A stretch of 46,981 bases of DNA. Source: Chitinophagaceae bacterium. GTDB lineage: Bacteria; Bacteroidota; Bacteroidia; Chitinophagales; Chitinophagaceae. The stretch is from positions 1 to 46,981 of the forward strand of contig JAIEQM010000062.1 of the NCBI GenBank assembly GCA_019747705.1, in the 5' to 3' direction. How positions within the stretch are numbered: position 1 is the stretch's first letter; each line of letters opens with the position of its first letter. The translations under genes and the position numbers were made by a program. Positions 36,782 through 45,804 of the stretch are shown piece by piece. Under the pieces are notes generated by a model. That model saw nothing but the letters and a program-made list of their open reading frames with translations. It was not told where the DNA came from and did no database searches.

Positions 36782-37033
36782 ATGCACACCCTAACCGTAA
36801 CAATAACTGATAAAAAAGCATTGAAAGCCATTCTTGCGCTGGAAGAAAAAAAAGCACTCCGTATTGTTGATGATGTAAGTTCGGAATCACCAGCGCTTGA
36901 AGGCAGACCGCTTTCTGTTGCAGCATTTAAAACCTGGATTGAAGAAGCAGAGAACGCCCCTTCCCTTTCACTTAAATCTGCCAAAGCACAATGGATGAAA
37001 AAAAGAAACCGGCTCAGCAAACTTATAAAGTAA
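36782..37033 (+). CDS. Antitoxin of the second toxin-antitoxin pair
   Basis: An 83-residue protein (MHTLTVTITDKKALKAILALEEKKALRIVDD start). A short beta-strand start precedes helical segments, and the C-terminal part (LKSAKAQWMKKRNRLSKLI) is basic. It resembles small antitoxins that precede RelE/ParE-type toxins in Bacteroidota, but no DNA-binding fold is certain. The stop lies 43 bases inside the toxin gene, so translation is coupled. The pair is bracketed by two copies of the LytTR gene 3' end. Confidence 0.75.
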   Translation: MHTLTVTITDKKALKAILALEEKKALRIVDDVSSESPALEGRPLSVAAFKTWIEEAENAPSLSLKSAKAQWMKKRNRLSKLIK

Positions 37034-37341
37034 GCATTTCAAAAAATGCGCTGCAGAATATTGATGAAATAACCGGCTATATTGCATTCATAAAACAACA
37101 ACCATATAACGCCATAAAAGCCGGGGACGCATTATTTGAAATGTGTGAGACAATAGGGCGCAACCCGCTGGCATACAAAGAGTGTAAAGAAATTCCCACA
37201 AAATCTAAAATGTACAGAAGCGCTTATTGTTTATCATGGCATATCGTGTTCAGGATTAAAGAAAGCAATGTACTTATTCTTGGTATTATTCATCATTCAG
37301 GAAGACCTTCAAAAATCAAAAAGCTGAGGGTAATAAAGTAA
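36991..37341 (+). CDS. RelE/ParE-family toxin
   Basis: A 116-residue protein of the RelE/ParE superfamily: YKVSISKNALQNIDEITGYIAFIKQQPYNAIKAGDALFEMCETI at the N-terminus is the typical helical hairpin, followed by NPLAYKECKEIPTKSKMYRSAYCLSWHIVFRI and VLILGIIHHSGRPSKI. The HHSGRP ending is typical of ParE-like toxins, which usually poison DNA gyrase; mRNA cleavage cannot be excluded. The start at 36991 overlaps the antitoxin by 43 bases, and a later start near the VSISK strand is possible. Confidence 0.85.
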   Translation: MDEKKKPAQQTYKVSISKNALQNIDEITGYIAFIKQQPYNAIKAGDALFEMCETIGRNPLAYKECKEIPTKSKMYRSAYCLSWHIVFRIKESNVLILGIIHHSGRPSKIKKLRVIK

Positions 37342-37409
37342 ACAAAATTCCCGCCACTTCCGCAGCAGGAATCCCAAATCGTAAATCCTAAATCGTATTT
37401 CGTAACTGG

Positions 37410-38144
37410 TTACAAGCTCATCATCTCCTTAAACTTCACCGCCTGCCGCCTGCTCACTTCAATTTTATCGCCCCCATGAATTTCTAAAAGCAAACCGCCA
37501 TTAAAATAGGGTTCTACTTTTTCTATCATGCGCAGGTTTACAATATGTTTGCGGTTGGCACGGAAAAAAACTTTTTCATCCAATCGTTCTTCCAGTGCAT
37601 TCAACGATTTTAAAATAAGCGGTTTGTTGGGACCAAAGAAAACTTTGGCATAGTTGCCCACGCTTTCAAACAAACGGATTTCACTCAGTTTTACAAACCA
37701 GCAACGCTCACCATCTTTTACAAACACCTGGTCGCCTTCCGTTAAAATACTTTTATTTACACTGCTTGCTGATTCGCCCTCTTCAATAGTTTCTTCTTCT
37801 TCCAGTTTATGAATGGCATCTGCCAAACGTTTAGGCTCTATGGGTTTTAACAAGTAATCCAGTGCGTTTACTTCAAAAGCACGCAACGCATACTCATCAT
37901 AAGCTGTTGTAAATATTACTTCCGGCGTATGGTTCAGTTCACGCAGCAAATCAAAACCTGTTTTACCCGGCATCTGGATATCTAAAAAAATTAAATCAGG
38001 ATTCAATGCTTCTATTTTCTGAATACCCTCATCCACATTGGCAGCTTCATCTATCACTTCAATTTCAGAATACTCTGCCAGCAGTTTTTTGAGCTCGTTG
38101 CGGGCCAAACGTTCATCATCAATAATAATTGCTCTTTTATGCAT
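37410..38144 (-). CDS. LytTR-family response regulator of a LytS/LytTR pair
   Basis: A 244-residue regulator: a receiver domain with D9/D10 acidic pair, phospho-acceptor D55 (LIFLDIQMPGKTG) and lysine in YLLKPI, an acidic linker (EEEETIEEGE), then a LytTR DNA-binding domain (VFVKDGERCWFVKLSEIRLF, GNYAKVFF, FRANRKHIVNLRMIEKVEP, KIEVSRRQAVKFKEMM). Kinase partner directly upstream (20-base gap). The last 142 bases are repeated at 36597-36738, beyond a toxin-antitoxin pair, which shows that the 3' end of this gene has been the site of an insertion or recombination that kept the frame and stop intact. Confidence 0.94.
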   Translation of the reverse strand: MHKRAIIIDDERLARNELKKLLAEYSEIEVIDEAANVDEGIQKIEALNPDLIFLDIQMPGKTGFDLLRELNHTPEVIFTTAYDEYALRAFEVNALDYLLKPIEPKRLADAIHKLEEEETIEEGESASSVNKSILTEGDQVFVKDGERCWFVKLSEIRLFESVGNYAKVFFGPNKPLILKSLNALEERLDEKVFFRANRKHIVNLRMIEKVEPYFNGGLLLEIHGGDKIEVSRRQAVKFKEMMSL

Positions 38145-38164
38145 TGCTTAAGCGTTTTTTAAAT

Positions 38165-39217
38165 TTATACCTGCACAGGCATCTGCACAACGGCTTCAAC
38201 ATGTGTTTCATTGGTGTTCTTTAAAACAAAGGAAGCTTTATCACCAAACATGAGCTTTAACCTGTCCATGGTGCTGCTGATACCAAAGCCTTCTGCATTA
38301 TAACTTCCGTTGAGTTTGCCGGTATTGCGTACAATCAGTTCATGATGCAAATCAGAAAAACGTGAAATAACTGTTACCTCACCGCCACTTACATTTTTAC
38401 TTACTCCGTGTTTAATGGCATTCTCCACAAGTGTTTGCAGCATCATGGGTGGCACCGGCATATCCAGCGTATCCTCATCAATTTCGAACTTCACTTTCAA
38501 ACGTTCTTCAAAACGCATTTGTTCCAGCGCCAGATAATCTTTTACAATGTTGAGTTCTTTTTCAAACGGAACAGTTTCTGCTTTTTCTGCCTGCATACTG
38601 CTGCGTAAAATATTACTCAGTTCAGTAATAGCAGTGCGTGCCCGGCCTGGATTCTCATCTACCAAAGCACGGATGCTGTTGAGTGAGTTAAAAATAAAAT
38701 GCGGGTTGATGTGCGATTTGATGGTTTGCAATTGCAGCTCACGTATCAGTGACTCTGCTTTGAGTGACTCAATCTGCTGTTTACGGAACCGTTCAATATA
38801 ATGATATACAAAATAAATAAGGTTCCAAACCAGTAATGTAATAGCTGCGTTTACAGCAAAGCCTGCAAGTAAACTGGAGAAGTTGAAATTTTTAACTTCC
38901 TGACTCAGCAAATTGGTGATGCGTAAAAAACTCAGCGAAACCACAGAATATAAAACCGAAAAACCAATAGTGAGTGAAACAAAATAGATAATCTGCTGAT
39001 CAATCCTCTTCTGCATTACATTCATTCTGATAATGAGCCAGCGCATTAAATGGGTTAATAATAAACCCAGAACAGCCAGAATTACAGAACGAAGAACAAA
39101 ATCAGTATTAATATCCCGTTTAAAGTTCCAGGCATAGAAAAAGTTCATAAGGGCATTGCCGCCCCAGCCAATAACCTGGCACCACCAGTAAGCTGATATC
39201 CTTTTGATTGCCTGCAT
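38165..39217 (-). CDS. LytS-type sensor histidine kinase
   Basis: A 350-residue membrane kinase. About four hydrophobic helices (13-30, 43-62, 75-97, 117-137) form the sensor, with no large extracellular domain. A short coiled coil (about 140-165) leads to the His_kinase domain with H173 in SHINPHFIFNSLNSI. The ATPase part has PPMMLQTLVENAIKHGV near 255 and GFGISSTMDRLKLMFG near 310. It phosphorylates the LytTR regulator encoded 20 bases downstream. The signal sensed is unknown. Confidence 0.93.
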   Translation of the reverse strand: MQAIKRISAYWWCQVIGWGGNALMNFFYAWNFKRDINTDFVLRSVILAVLGLLLTHLMRWLIIRMNVMQKRIDQQIIYFVSLTIGFSVLYSVVSLSFLRITNLLSQEVKNFNFSSLLAGFAVNAAITLLVWNLIYFVYHYIERFRKQQIESLKAESLIRELQLQTIKSHINPHFIFNSLNSIRALVDENPGRARTAITELSNILRSSMQAEKAETVPFEKELNIVKDYLALEQMRFEERLKVKFEIDEDTLDMPVPPMMLQTLVENAIKHGVSKNVSGGEVTVISRFSDLHHELIVRNTGKLNGSYNAEGFGISSTMDRLKLMFGDKASFVLKNTNETHVEAVVQMPVQV

Positions 39218-39274
39218 ATTACAAAGCTACCCACGCCCCGGGCTTTTAACAGCTTAAATGTACAAAGGGTTGAT

Positions 39275-39282
39275 TACTTTTG
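39275..39282 (+). promoter_or_regulatory. Possible -7 promoter box upstream of dxs
   Basis: TACTTTTG matches the Bacteroidota -7 consensus TAnnTTTG on the plus strand, about 140 bases upstream of the dxs start. A convincing -33 box is not seen, so this is weak. Confidence 0.3.
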
Positions 39283-39421
39283 TAAATGGAATAAATGAGG
39301 GATAAAACCCTTTAAAAACAGCAGCCATTACCCAACCTTTGCAGCTAAATGTTGTTAAAGATGGTTTGAATTTTAAAGCAGCAGCTCATTTTTTCTAATT
39401 TTACCTCTTATTCAACTCAAT

Positions 39422-41344
39422 ATGGATATAAAACCAGGCCCGTTGCTCAGTAAAATCAATAACCCTGATGACCTGAAGCAACTTCCCATGGATCAGCTTC
39501 CAAAATTTTGCGATGAACTCCGCCAATACATCATTGATATTGTGAGTGTGCATGGCGGTCACTTCGGTGCCAGCCTGGGCGTGGTGGAACTTACAACTGC
39601 ACTGCACTATGTTTATAACACGCCTTACGACCAGTTGGTGTGGGATGTGGGTCACCAGGCATACGGACATAAAATCATCACTGGACGCAAGAATAATTTT
39701 CAAACCAACCGCAAGTACAAAGGCCTGAGCGGTTTTCCCAAACGCAGCGAAAGCGAATATGATACATTTGGTGTGGGGCATTCTTCCACTTCCATCTCCG
39801 CAGCATTGGGCATGGCTATGGCAGCAAAGTTGAAAGGCGAAAACAGAAAAGCTGTTGCCGTAATTGGCGATGGCGCTATGACTGCCGGTCTTGCTTTTGA
39901 AGCCATGAACCATGCCGGCGTAGCCGATAGTGATGTGCTCATCATCCTCAATGATAACTGCATGAGCATTGACCCCAACGTAGGCGCTCTCAAAGAATAT
40001 TTAACGGATATCACCACATCACCCACTTATAATAAAATAAAAGATGATGTATGGAATGCACTCGGCAAACTGCCCATAGGTAAAACCTTTACCCGTGAAA
40101 TGGCGAGTAAATTAGAACACAGCATCAAAGGTTTTGTAAACAAGAACAGTAATCTGTTTGAAGCGCTCAAGCTTCGTTACTTCGGACCAATAGATGGTCA
40201 TAACATTACCAAACTGGTGGATACGCTGAAAGATTTAAAAAATATTCCCGGTCCTAAATTGTTACACATTGTTACTGTAAAAGGAAAAGGTTATGATTTG
40301 GCAGAAAAAGATCAAACCAAATGGCATGCGCCCGGTTTGTTTGATAAAGTAACCGGCGAAATTCAAAAGAAAAAATTTGATACACCGCAACCGCCGAAAT
40401 ACCAGGATGTATTTGGACATACCATTGTTGAACTCGCAGAGCAAAATGAAAAAATCATTGGCATTACTCCCGCCATGCCCAGCGGTTCTTCTTTAAAATT
40501 TATGATGGACAAAATGCCGCATCGTGCATTTGATGTGGGAATTTGTGAGCAGCACGCCGTTACACTCAGTGCAGGCATGGCTACACAGGGTATGAAAGTG
40601 TTCTGCAATATTTATTCATCATTCATGCAGCGTGCTTATGATATGGTGGTGCATGATGTGGCGATACAAAAACTTCCGGTTATCTTTTGTTTAGACCGTG
40701 CAGGATTGGTGGGTGAAGATGGCCCCACGCATCACGGTTGTTATGATATTGCTTATATGCGTTGCGTGCCCAACATAATTGTGGCTGCTCCCATGAATGA
40801 AAGTGAGTTGCGGAACATGATGTACACGGCACAATTAGATTCACATCAATTACCTATTTCCATTCGCTATCCAAGAGGAGAAGGTGTGATGCCGGAGTGG
40901 CGCACAGAAATGAAAGAAATACAAATGGGTAAAGGACGTAAGTTGAAAGATGGAGAAGGTGTTGCCATACTTTCCTTTGGTCATCCCGGCAATTTTGCGG
41001 CGAGCGCCATTCGTGAATTAAAGAATGATGGCATGAACCCGGCACATTATGATATGCGTTTTGCAAAACCGCTTGATGAAGAGTTGCTGCATGAAGTGTT
41101 TACAAAGTTTGATAAAGTAGTTACCATTGAAGACGGTTGCATACAAGGTGGTTTTGGAAGCGCTGTACTTGAGTTTATGGCTGCCCACCATTACAATGCA
41201 CAGGTAAAAATTATGGGCATCCCCGACAGATTGGTAGAACACGGCACACCCAAACAACTCTATGATGAAATTGGTATTGATGCCAATGGTATTGCTAAAG
41301 TAGTAAGAGAAATGATGGGTGTGAAGGTGGTGGTGAAGGGATAA
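39422..41344 (+). CDS. dxs: 1-deoxy-D-xylulose-5-phosphate synthase
   Basis: A 640-residue enzyme that condenses pyruvate and glyceraldehyde-3-phosphate with thiamine diphosphate, the entry step of the MEP isoprenoid pathway. Seen: HGGHFGASLGVVELTTALHYVYNTPYDQLVWDVGHQAYGHKI, the ThDP motif GDGAMTAG with NDN later, HIVTVKGKGYDLAEKD, the catalytic ICEQHAVTLSAGMA and the LDRAGLVGEDGPTHHG block, and IRYPRGEG. Complete and of normal length. The next archaeal-type lipid enzyme upstream (GGGP synthase) draws on the same isoprenoid pool. A terminator follows at 41367. Confidence 0.97.
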   Translation: MDIKPGPLLSKINNPDDLKQLPMDQLPKFCDELRQYIIDIVSVHGGHFGASLGVVELTTALHYVYNTPYDQLVWDVGHQAYGHKIITGRKNNFQTNRKYKGLSGFPKRSESEYDTFGVGHSSTSISAALGMAMAAKLKGENRKAVAVIGDGAMTAGLAFEAMNHAGVADSDVLIILNDNCMSIDPNVGALKEYLTDITTSPTYNKIKDDVWNALGKLPIGKTFTREMASKLEHSIKGFVNKNSNLFEALKLRYFGPIDGHNITKLVDTLKDLKNIPGPKLLHIVTVKGKGYDLAEKDQTKWHAPGLFDKVTGEIQKKKFDTPQPPKYQDVFGHTIVELAEQNEKIIGITPAMPSGSSLKFMMDKMPHRAFDVGICEQHAVTLSAGMATQGMKVFCNIYSSFMQRAYDMVVHDVAIQKLPVIFCLDRAGLVGEDGPTHHGCYDIAYMRCVPNIIVAAPMNESELRNMMYTAQLDSHQLPISIRYPRGEGVMPEWRTEMKEIQMGKGRKLKDGEGVAILSFGHPGNFAASAIRELKNDGMNPAHYDMRFAKPLDEELLHEVFTKFDKVVTIEDGCIQGGFGSAVLEFMAAHHYNAQVKIMGIPDRLVEHGTPKQLYDEIGIDANGIAKVVREMMGVKVVVKG

Positions 41345-41366
41345 TAGAAATAATAACGAATAGCAG

Positions 41367-41393
41367 AAATCCCGAACAATGTGTTTGGGATTT
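41367..41393 (+). terminator. Terminator after dxs
   Basis: Stem AAATCCCGAACA/TGTTTGGGATTT (one mismatch) with a 3-base loop, followed by TTGTT. It lies 23 bases after the dxs stop. Confidence 0.8.
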
Positions 41394-41479
41394 TTGTTAC
41401 TAAGAGTGACACATTTTGTATTTTAATGCAGCACATTGGTGTTAGTAAAAAATAATAATAAATGTAAGTCATGCTGAAT

Positions 41480-41537
41480 GGTGAAAAATTGAAATTTTGT
41501 ACTAAGCCCAATAAAGCTGTTATTCCGAGGAACGAGG
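41480..41537. repeat. Interspersed intergenic repeat, left copy
   Basis: A segment containing GAAATTTTGTACTAAGCCCA and GCTGTTATTCCGAGGAACGAGG is matched imperfectly and in the same orientation at 46594-46650, on the far side of the island. The GTCATTCCGAGG-type core is, from memory, widespread between genes in this family of bacteria, often near GIY-YIG genes. Confidence 0.7.
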
Positions 41538-41557
41538 AAACCGCCTGGAAAAAAATT

Positions 41558-41785
41558 TCATTCTGCTTCATCATTTAAAAATTTCCAGCCGGGATTAAAA
41601 AGAATTAATAAGCGCTTCTTTTTTACTTCTTCGCCATCCTTTAATTTCTTTTTCTCTTTCAATTGCGTGCTTTATATCGCTAAACCTTTCGTAATAAACA
41701 AGGTAAACAGCATTGTATTTGCCAGCAAATGAAGAAGACGGAAATTTCAGGGATGCTTCAAGATGTTGCGACAATCTTACACCGG
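41558..41785 (-). pseudogene. C-terminal part of a GIY-YIG nuclease gene
   Basis: On the minus strand the reading from about 41785 gives RLSQHLEASLKFPSSSFAGK, then YNAVYLVYYERFSDIKHAIE and REKEIKGWRRSKKEALINSF, the unmistakable C-terminal two thirds of the small (about 100-residue) GIY-YIG nuclease family. A single extra T in a run near 41603 shifts the frame; without it the reading ends NPGWKFLNDEAE with a stop at 41558. The GIY-YIG catalytic strands are missing here but present at 46392-46520 beyond the restriction-modification island. Confidence 0.88.
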
Positions 41786-42035
41786 ACAGGGCTTGCCGAA
41801 GTACGGGAATTAGTATTCCGTCCGCCTGGTACCGATGATGATTGAAAAACTGAAGATGAAGATAACAAACAAAAGCTAAATAGAATTACGTCAAGCTGGA
41901 TATGAAGTACAATAGAATTACAAAAAGCCGAAGATAACTTCCGTCAGCCCGTATTTTGGCAAACCCCCTGTTGTACGTTCGCCCTTCTTCTCGGTCTGCT
42001 ATAATGTGGGTCTGTGCCCAACCGCAGAGTGTTGC

Positions 42036-42114
42036 CTGTGCGTTGGCACAAGGCAGGCTCTTTTGCAAGGTTAGCTTTTGTGTGTCGGCTTTGTGTGCCT
42101 TGCAAATGTGCCTG
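42036..42114. repeat. Structured repeat at left edge of R-M cassette (attC-like?)
   Basis: Begins with CTGTGCGTTGGCA (42036-42048), followed by a two-part stem: outer CAGGC/GCCTG (42054-42058, 42110-42114) and inner TTGCAAGG/CCTTGCAA (42063-42070, 42098-42105) around a T/G-rich loop. The second copy at 46281-46358 shares the lead, the inner stem and the loop, but has a different, still complementary outer stem. It lies 20 bases after the methyltransferase stop, so terminator activity is also possible. Confidence 0.85.
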
Positions 42115-42134
42115 ACTTGGTGCGTTGGCTTATT

Positions 42135-43085
42135 TTAGGCTTCGATTTTTTCTTTTTCCTCAACGAGTTCTAAAAATTCATTTAGGTCTGGATTTATTTT
42201 AATGCAATGCTCTGCAGAGAAAAAACTACCATTCATGCTTTTAGTATGCAGTTTGAAATACTCTAACATTTGTGGGTCGCTGTCCACAAGTATAGAATTT
42301 CTACTTTCTTCAATGCAAACTCTCCCAGTAGTTCCAGAACCTGCAAAGAAGTCAAGGACTAATGAACCTGGATATGAAAGACCTTTTACAAATCTGCGAA
42401 TTAGTTCCAAAGGCTTTTGTGTAGGGTGTCCCACACGTTCAACTGAATTGCCATTTAGTCTGCCGATTTCCCAAACATTTGTTGGATTCTTTCCCTTGTC
42501 AATATTTTCAGCAATCAATCGCTTATCTTTTTTATATAACTCTTTGGTTGCTTCATCAAATGGAACTCGTACAGAATCCAAATCAAAAAAGTATTTATTA
42601 GTTTTTGAAAGCCAAATAGCTTCTTCATGTCTGTTTGCAAAAAAGCGATGGGCACTCATGCCGTTTTTGTAATACCAAATTACAAGGTTTGTGAAGCGTA
42701 AATCAGTATGATGTCTTGTATAGTGCATGATTTCCAAAAGGTCTCCCTTTTTTAAATCTTGGTATTGAAAGCCCCCAAATATTACACAATTGCCTGTGTC
42801 AGAAAGTACACGATAAATCTGGTCTAACCATTGCTTTGCCCATTCAAGATAATTTTCAAAAGTATCCCAATATGCTAAGTCAATATTATAAGGTGGGTCA
42901 ACTAAAATAAGCTGTACAGATGAATCAGGAAGTTTCTTTAAAAAGGTTACAGCATCCTCGGTAAACAAACCATGATAAGTTTTTTCTGGCAATTGCGATT
43001 CAATATGGCTGCTGTGAGAAACTCCATTTTTCTTGAGTTTGTTCATAGCAATATGTCCTGAATTAAAGTGTGATTTGTTTGCCAT
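42135..43085 (-). CDS. Beta-class DNA methyltransferase (N6-adenine or N4-cytosine)
   Basis: A 316-residue enzyme with the N6/N4 methyltransferase fold in beta order: catalytic DPPY at 63-66, then a target-recognition stretch (about 110-200), HPTQKP at 220-225 and the AdoMet-binding motif FAGSG at 247-251. It methylates adenine or cytosine exocyclic amino groups and would protect host DNA from the nuclease-helicase encoded one base upstream. No separate specificity subunit is present, so recognition must lie in the two large proteins. It is the last gene of the R-M operon. The sequence looks more AT-rich than the flanking core genes (by eye). Confidence 0.92.
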   Translation of the reverse strand: MANKSHFNSGHIAMNKLKKNGVSHSSHIESQLPEKTYHGLFTEDAVTFLKKLPDSSVQLILVDPPYNIDLAYWDTFENYLEWAKQWLDQIYRVLSDTGNCVIFGGFQYQDLKKGDLLEIMHYTRHHTDLRFTNLVIWYYKNGMSAHRFFANRHEEAIWLSKTNKYFFDLDSVRVPFDEATKELYKKDKRLIAENIDKGKNPTNVWEIGRLNGNSVERVGHPTQKPLELIRRFVKGLSYPGSLVLDFFAGSGTTGRVCIEESRNSILVDSDPQMLEYFKLHTKSMNGSFFSAEHCIKINPDLNEFLELVEEKEKIEA

Positions 43086-43086
43086 T

Positions 43087-45804
43087 TTATTTAACGATTT
43101 TGAAATTAGTTAAGAAATACTTTTTAGTGAGGAAGTCTTTTCCAAATGCTTCTTTTAATAGAGAAGTTTCTTCCGCTGAAATTTTAGTAGGTGATTTTTC
43201 GATTTGAGTAATTCTATCTAATATTTCCTTTTCAGTTTCTTTGGGTTTCAACTGAATAGTTTGTTTTGATAAAATAAACTGTTGTAGTTCGATAGAACTT
43301 GTTTCTTGTTCAATAATGCCAAGTGATTCAAGAATATTTAAAAGGAACGGACAACGATGCTCCGCACCGCTTACGGTTGCTGTTTCAATTCCATTCTGGT
43401 CGCAATATGTTGCAACAAATGATGCTTTAAAGAAGCCGTCATAAATACTTCTTTTTGTAATTGTCTTTTTGCGTTCAACTCTGTAAAGATAATTGAGCAT
43501 TAAACCTACTGCGTGCATTTCTAAGAAGGTAGCGGTAATAAACAATCCTCCAGCAGTATTTTTATTTACAAAAGTTTTTAAGGCTTCATTAAACTCGGAA
43601 GGTTGAGTATTCATTTCCCAAGAAGGAACATTTCCTTCTTTCTTTTTGAAGGATAAGTCAAGATTTTTTAAAACAGGTTTTAAGGCTTCAGCAAATTGCT
43701 TTCCTTTTGGCGTTAATTTGAGTTTGTAATTTATATCAGCACCTATTTTTCTGTCATCCACAATTAGTCCGAGTTCCATCAGTCCTTGTAATTTGTACTT
43801 AGTTTGGCGTTGAAAAGCACCTAATCTGTCCTCTCCAAGATTGCCTCTAAGCCTGATATATTTTTCGTCAAGGTGTGTCCTCTTTAAATTTCCATCAAGC
43901 AATGTTTTTAGAATGTACATTATGTGACCAAGATGTACGCCTTGTGGGAAATGATAACTTGCTTCCGTAAATTCTCCAATCTCTCTTAAGAATCGCACCC
44001 AAGAGCCAAACACGGAAAGATACTTTGCTATTTTAAATTCGCCTTGGTCGTTAATTTCTTGTTGTGTTGGTTTGTGTCCAAGTGTTTCTGCTAATGTGTA
44101 ATAGGCATCAATCAAATCTTCCTTAGTAATTTCTCTTGCTGCCCTGTCCTGATTATCGAGGATTTGCTCTACTGCTGCATCAAAATGAACTTCGCAGTTT
44201 GGTGAATATTCATAAACAATTTTTTCAATTCTGCCTTTAGCATTTTTTTCTTCGTTCTTACCCTTTGCTAAATACTCTCTGATTTTACCTGCTTTTTCGT
44301 AGTTGCTGATGAAGTCGAGAATGACAACATTCTCCTTGCCATTGCAAAGCCGTAAGCCTCTTCCGAGTTGCTGAATAAAAACAGTTTTAGATTCTGTTGG
44401 TCTAAGGAAAAGTAATACTCTTAAATCAGGGAAATCAACGCCTTCATTAAATAAGTCAACTGTAAATGCTACTGTAAACTTGCTTTCTCTAAATTGCTTT
44501 ATAAGTTCATCTCTATTGGGTGTTTCGGCAGTTATTGCATGAGAAGGGATTCCATTTTCATTAAAAAACTTTGCCATTGCATTGGCATGTTTTATTGAGG
44601 CACAAAAGCCAACAGCCTTATAGCTTTTACCTTTCTCTAAATACTCTTTTAGGATTTGTTCGTTTCTTTCCTTAATAATTAAATGCCTGTCAAGGTCAGC
44701 TACATTATACTTGTTTCCTCTGTATCTGATTTGAGAATAATCAATGTTGTCTTTTAATCCATAATAATTGTATGGAACCAAAAAACCTTTTTCAATTGCT
44801 TCATTTAAGGTAAACTCAAATACTTTTTGGTAATCGAACAATTCAAAAATGTCTTTCCTATCCATCCTGTCCGGCGTAGCTGTTAAGCCAAGCATAAAGA
44901 AATTGGCTTGGAAATAATCTACTATGATTTTATAAGATTGAGCCTCTACATGATGTACTTCGTCAACAATTATATAATCAAATTCATCGGCTTTGAATTT
45001 GTACAAAGTTTCTGGATTCCTTAATGTGTCTTTTGAAGCAAATAGAATACGAGCTTTAACATTTTCCTTTACTTCGCCTGTAAGCAATCCCAAAGTTTCT
45101 TTTGGATAGACTTTTTCAAATGCTTCTTTTGATTGGCTTAGGATGTCAAGCCTATGTACAATAAAAAGTATTTTCCCAGCAACCTTTTTAGTGTCAAAGG
45201 CAGAAAGAAAGGTTTTGCCTGTGCCAGTTGGTAAAACAACAATTCCTTTTTTCCAGCCTACATTTCTTCTTAGGTCCAAATCATTTAAGGCTTGCTGTTG
45301 CAGATGATTAGGTTCGATTAATCCTTCGGCTAAGATTTCAGGAAATGTTCTGTAAACAAGCCTTCTGATGCTTTCACTAACTTGCTTTCTCCAAGTTGGG
45401 TGTTGTAATTGTGAATAAGAATAACGTAAAAGAAAATAACCAGAACTTAAAATTTCATTTTGTCTATTAAGGTTATCGTCATAAACTTCTTTTGCAATTA
45501 CACCTTCTGCATGATAGGTTTCGCCATTAACTTCTAAAGCAATCTTTTTATCTCCTTTCACTAAAACAAAATCTATTCTTCTTGTTCTTCCTTCTGAATC
45601 AAGAAAAGGATATTGAGGAATAACATACTTAATGTTTTCCTCTCCAAGTAATGGGAATAGGAAATCACTTACAAAAAGCCTTTCGCTGTCTTGAGTTATT
45701 CGGCTTTTATATGTTTCCATATATTCGGCAAGTGTAACCTTCTCTTTGTCAGCAAGAGGGTTAGCCCAATTTGTTAATTCTCTTAAGTCGTTATTATCGC
45801 TCAT
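43087..45804 (-). CDS. Restriction nuclease-helicase (Vsr/DUF559-like nuclease plus SF2 helicase)
   Basis: A 905-residue protein. Residues about 70-100 hold a nuclease core, RRIDFVLV (D78) and ALEVNGETYH (E91, N93, H98), close to Vsr/DUF559-type PD-(D/E)XK nucleases. A superfamily 2 helicase follows: Walker A LPTGTGKTF at 191-199, DEVHH near 268, LGLTATPDR near 297 and QLGRGLRLC near 470. Around 580-620, LGHKPTQQEI and FGSWVRFLREIG match a homing-endonuclease-associated DNA-binding repeat. The last 280 residues are helical and unassigned. It resembles translocating restriction subunits. It starts with a 4-base overlap to the XRE gene and ends one base before the methyltransferase gene. No frameshift or stop is seen. 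Confidence 0.9.
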   Translation of the reverse strand: MSDNNDLRELTNWANPLADKEKVTLAEYMETYKSRITQDSERLFVSDFLFPLLGEENIKYVIPQYPFLDSEGRTRRIDFVLVKGDKKIALEVNGETYHAEGVIAKEVYDDNLNRQNEILSSGYFLLRYSYSQLQHPTWRKQVSESIRRLVYRTFPEILAEGLIEPNHLQQQALNDLDLRRNVGWKKGIVVLPTGTGKTFLSAFDTKKVAGKILFIVHRLDILSQSKEAFEKVYPKETLGLLTGEVKENVKARILFASKDTLRNPETLYKFKADEFDYIIVDEVHHVEAQSYKIIVDYFQANFFMLGLTATPDRMDRKDIFELFDYQKVFEFTLNEAIEKGFLVPYNYYGLKDNIDYSQIRYRGNKYNVADLDRHLIIKERNEQILKEYLEKGKSYKAVGFCASIKHANAMAKFFNENGIPSHAITAETPNRDELIKQFRESKFTVAFTVDLFNEGVDFPDLRVLLFLRPTESKTVFIQQLGRGLRLCNGKENVVILDFISNYEKAGKIREYLAKGKNEEKNAKGRIEKIVYEYSPNCEVHFDAAVEQILDNQDRAAREITKEDLIDAYYTLAETLGHKPTQQEINDQGEFKIAKYLSVFGSWVRFLREIGEFTEASYHFPQGVHLGHIMYILKTLLDGNLKRTHLDEKYIRLRGNLGEDRLGAFQRQTKYKLQGLMELGLIVDDRKIGADINYKLKLTPKGKQFAEALKPVLKNLDLSFKKKEGNVPSWEMNTQPSEFNEALKTFVNKNTAGGLFITATFLEMHAVGLMLNYLYRVERKKTITKRSIYDGFFKASFVATYCDQNGIETATVSGAEHRCPFLLNILESLGIIEQETSSIELQQFILSKQTIQLKPKETEKEILDRITQIEKSPTKISAEETSLLKEAFGKDFLTKKYFLTNFKIVK

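Noticed and set aside
37341..37409. Terminator between toxin and LytTR genes
   Set aside because: Only a weak 4-bp stem without a T tract was found; the good terminator lies beyond the duplicated fragment at 36546-36575.
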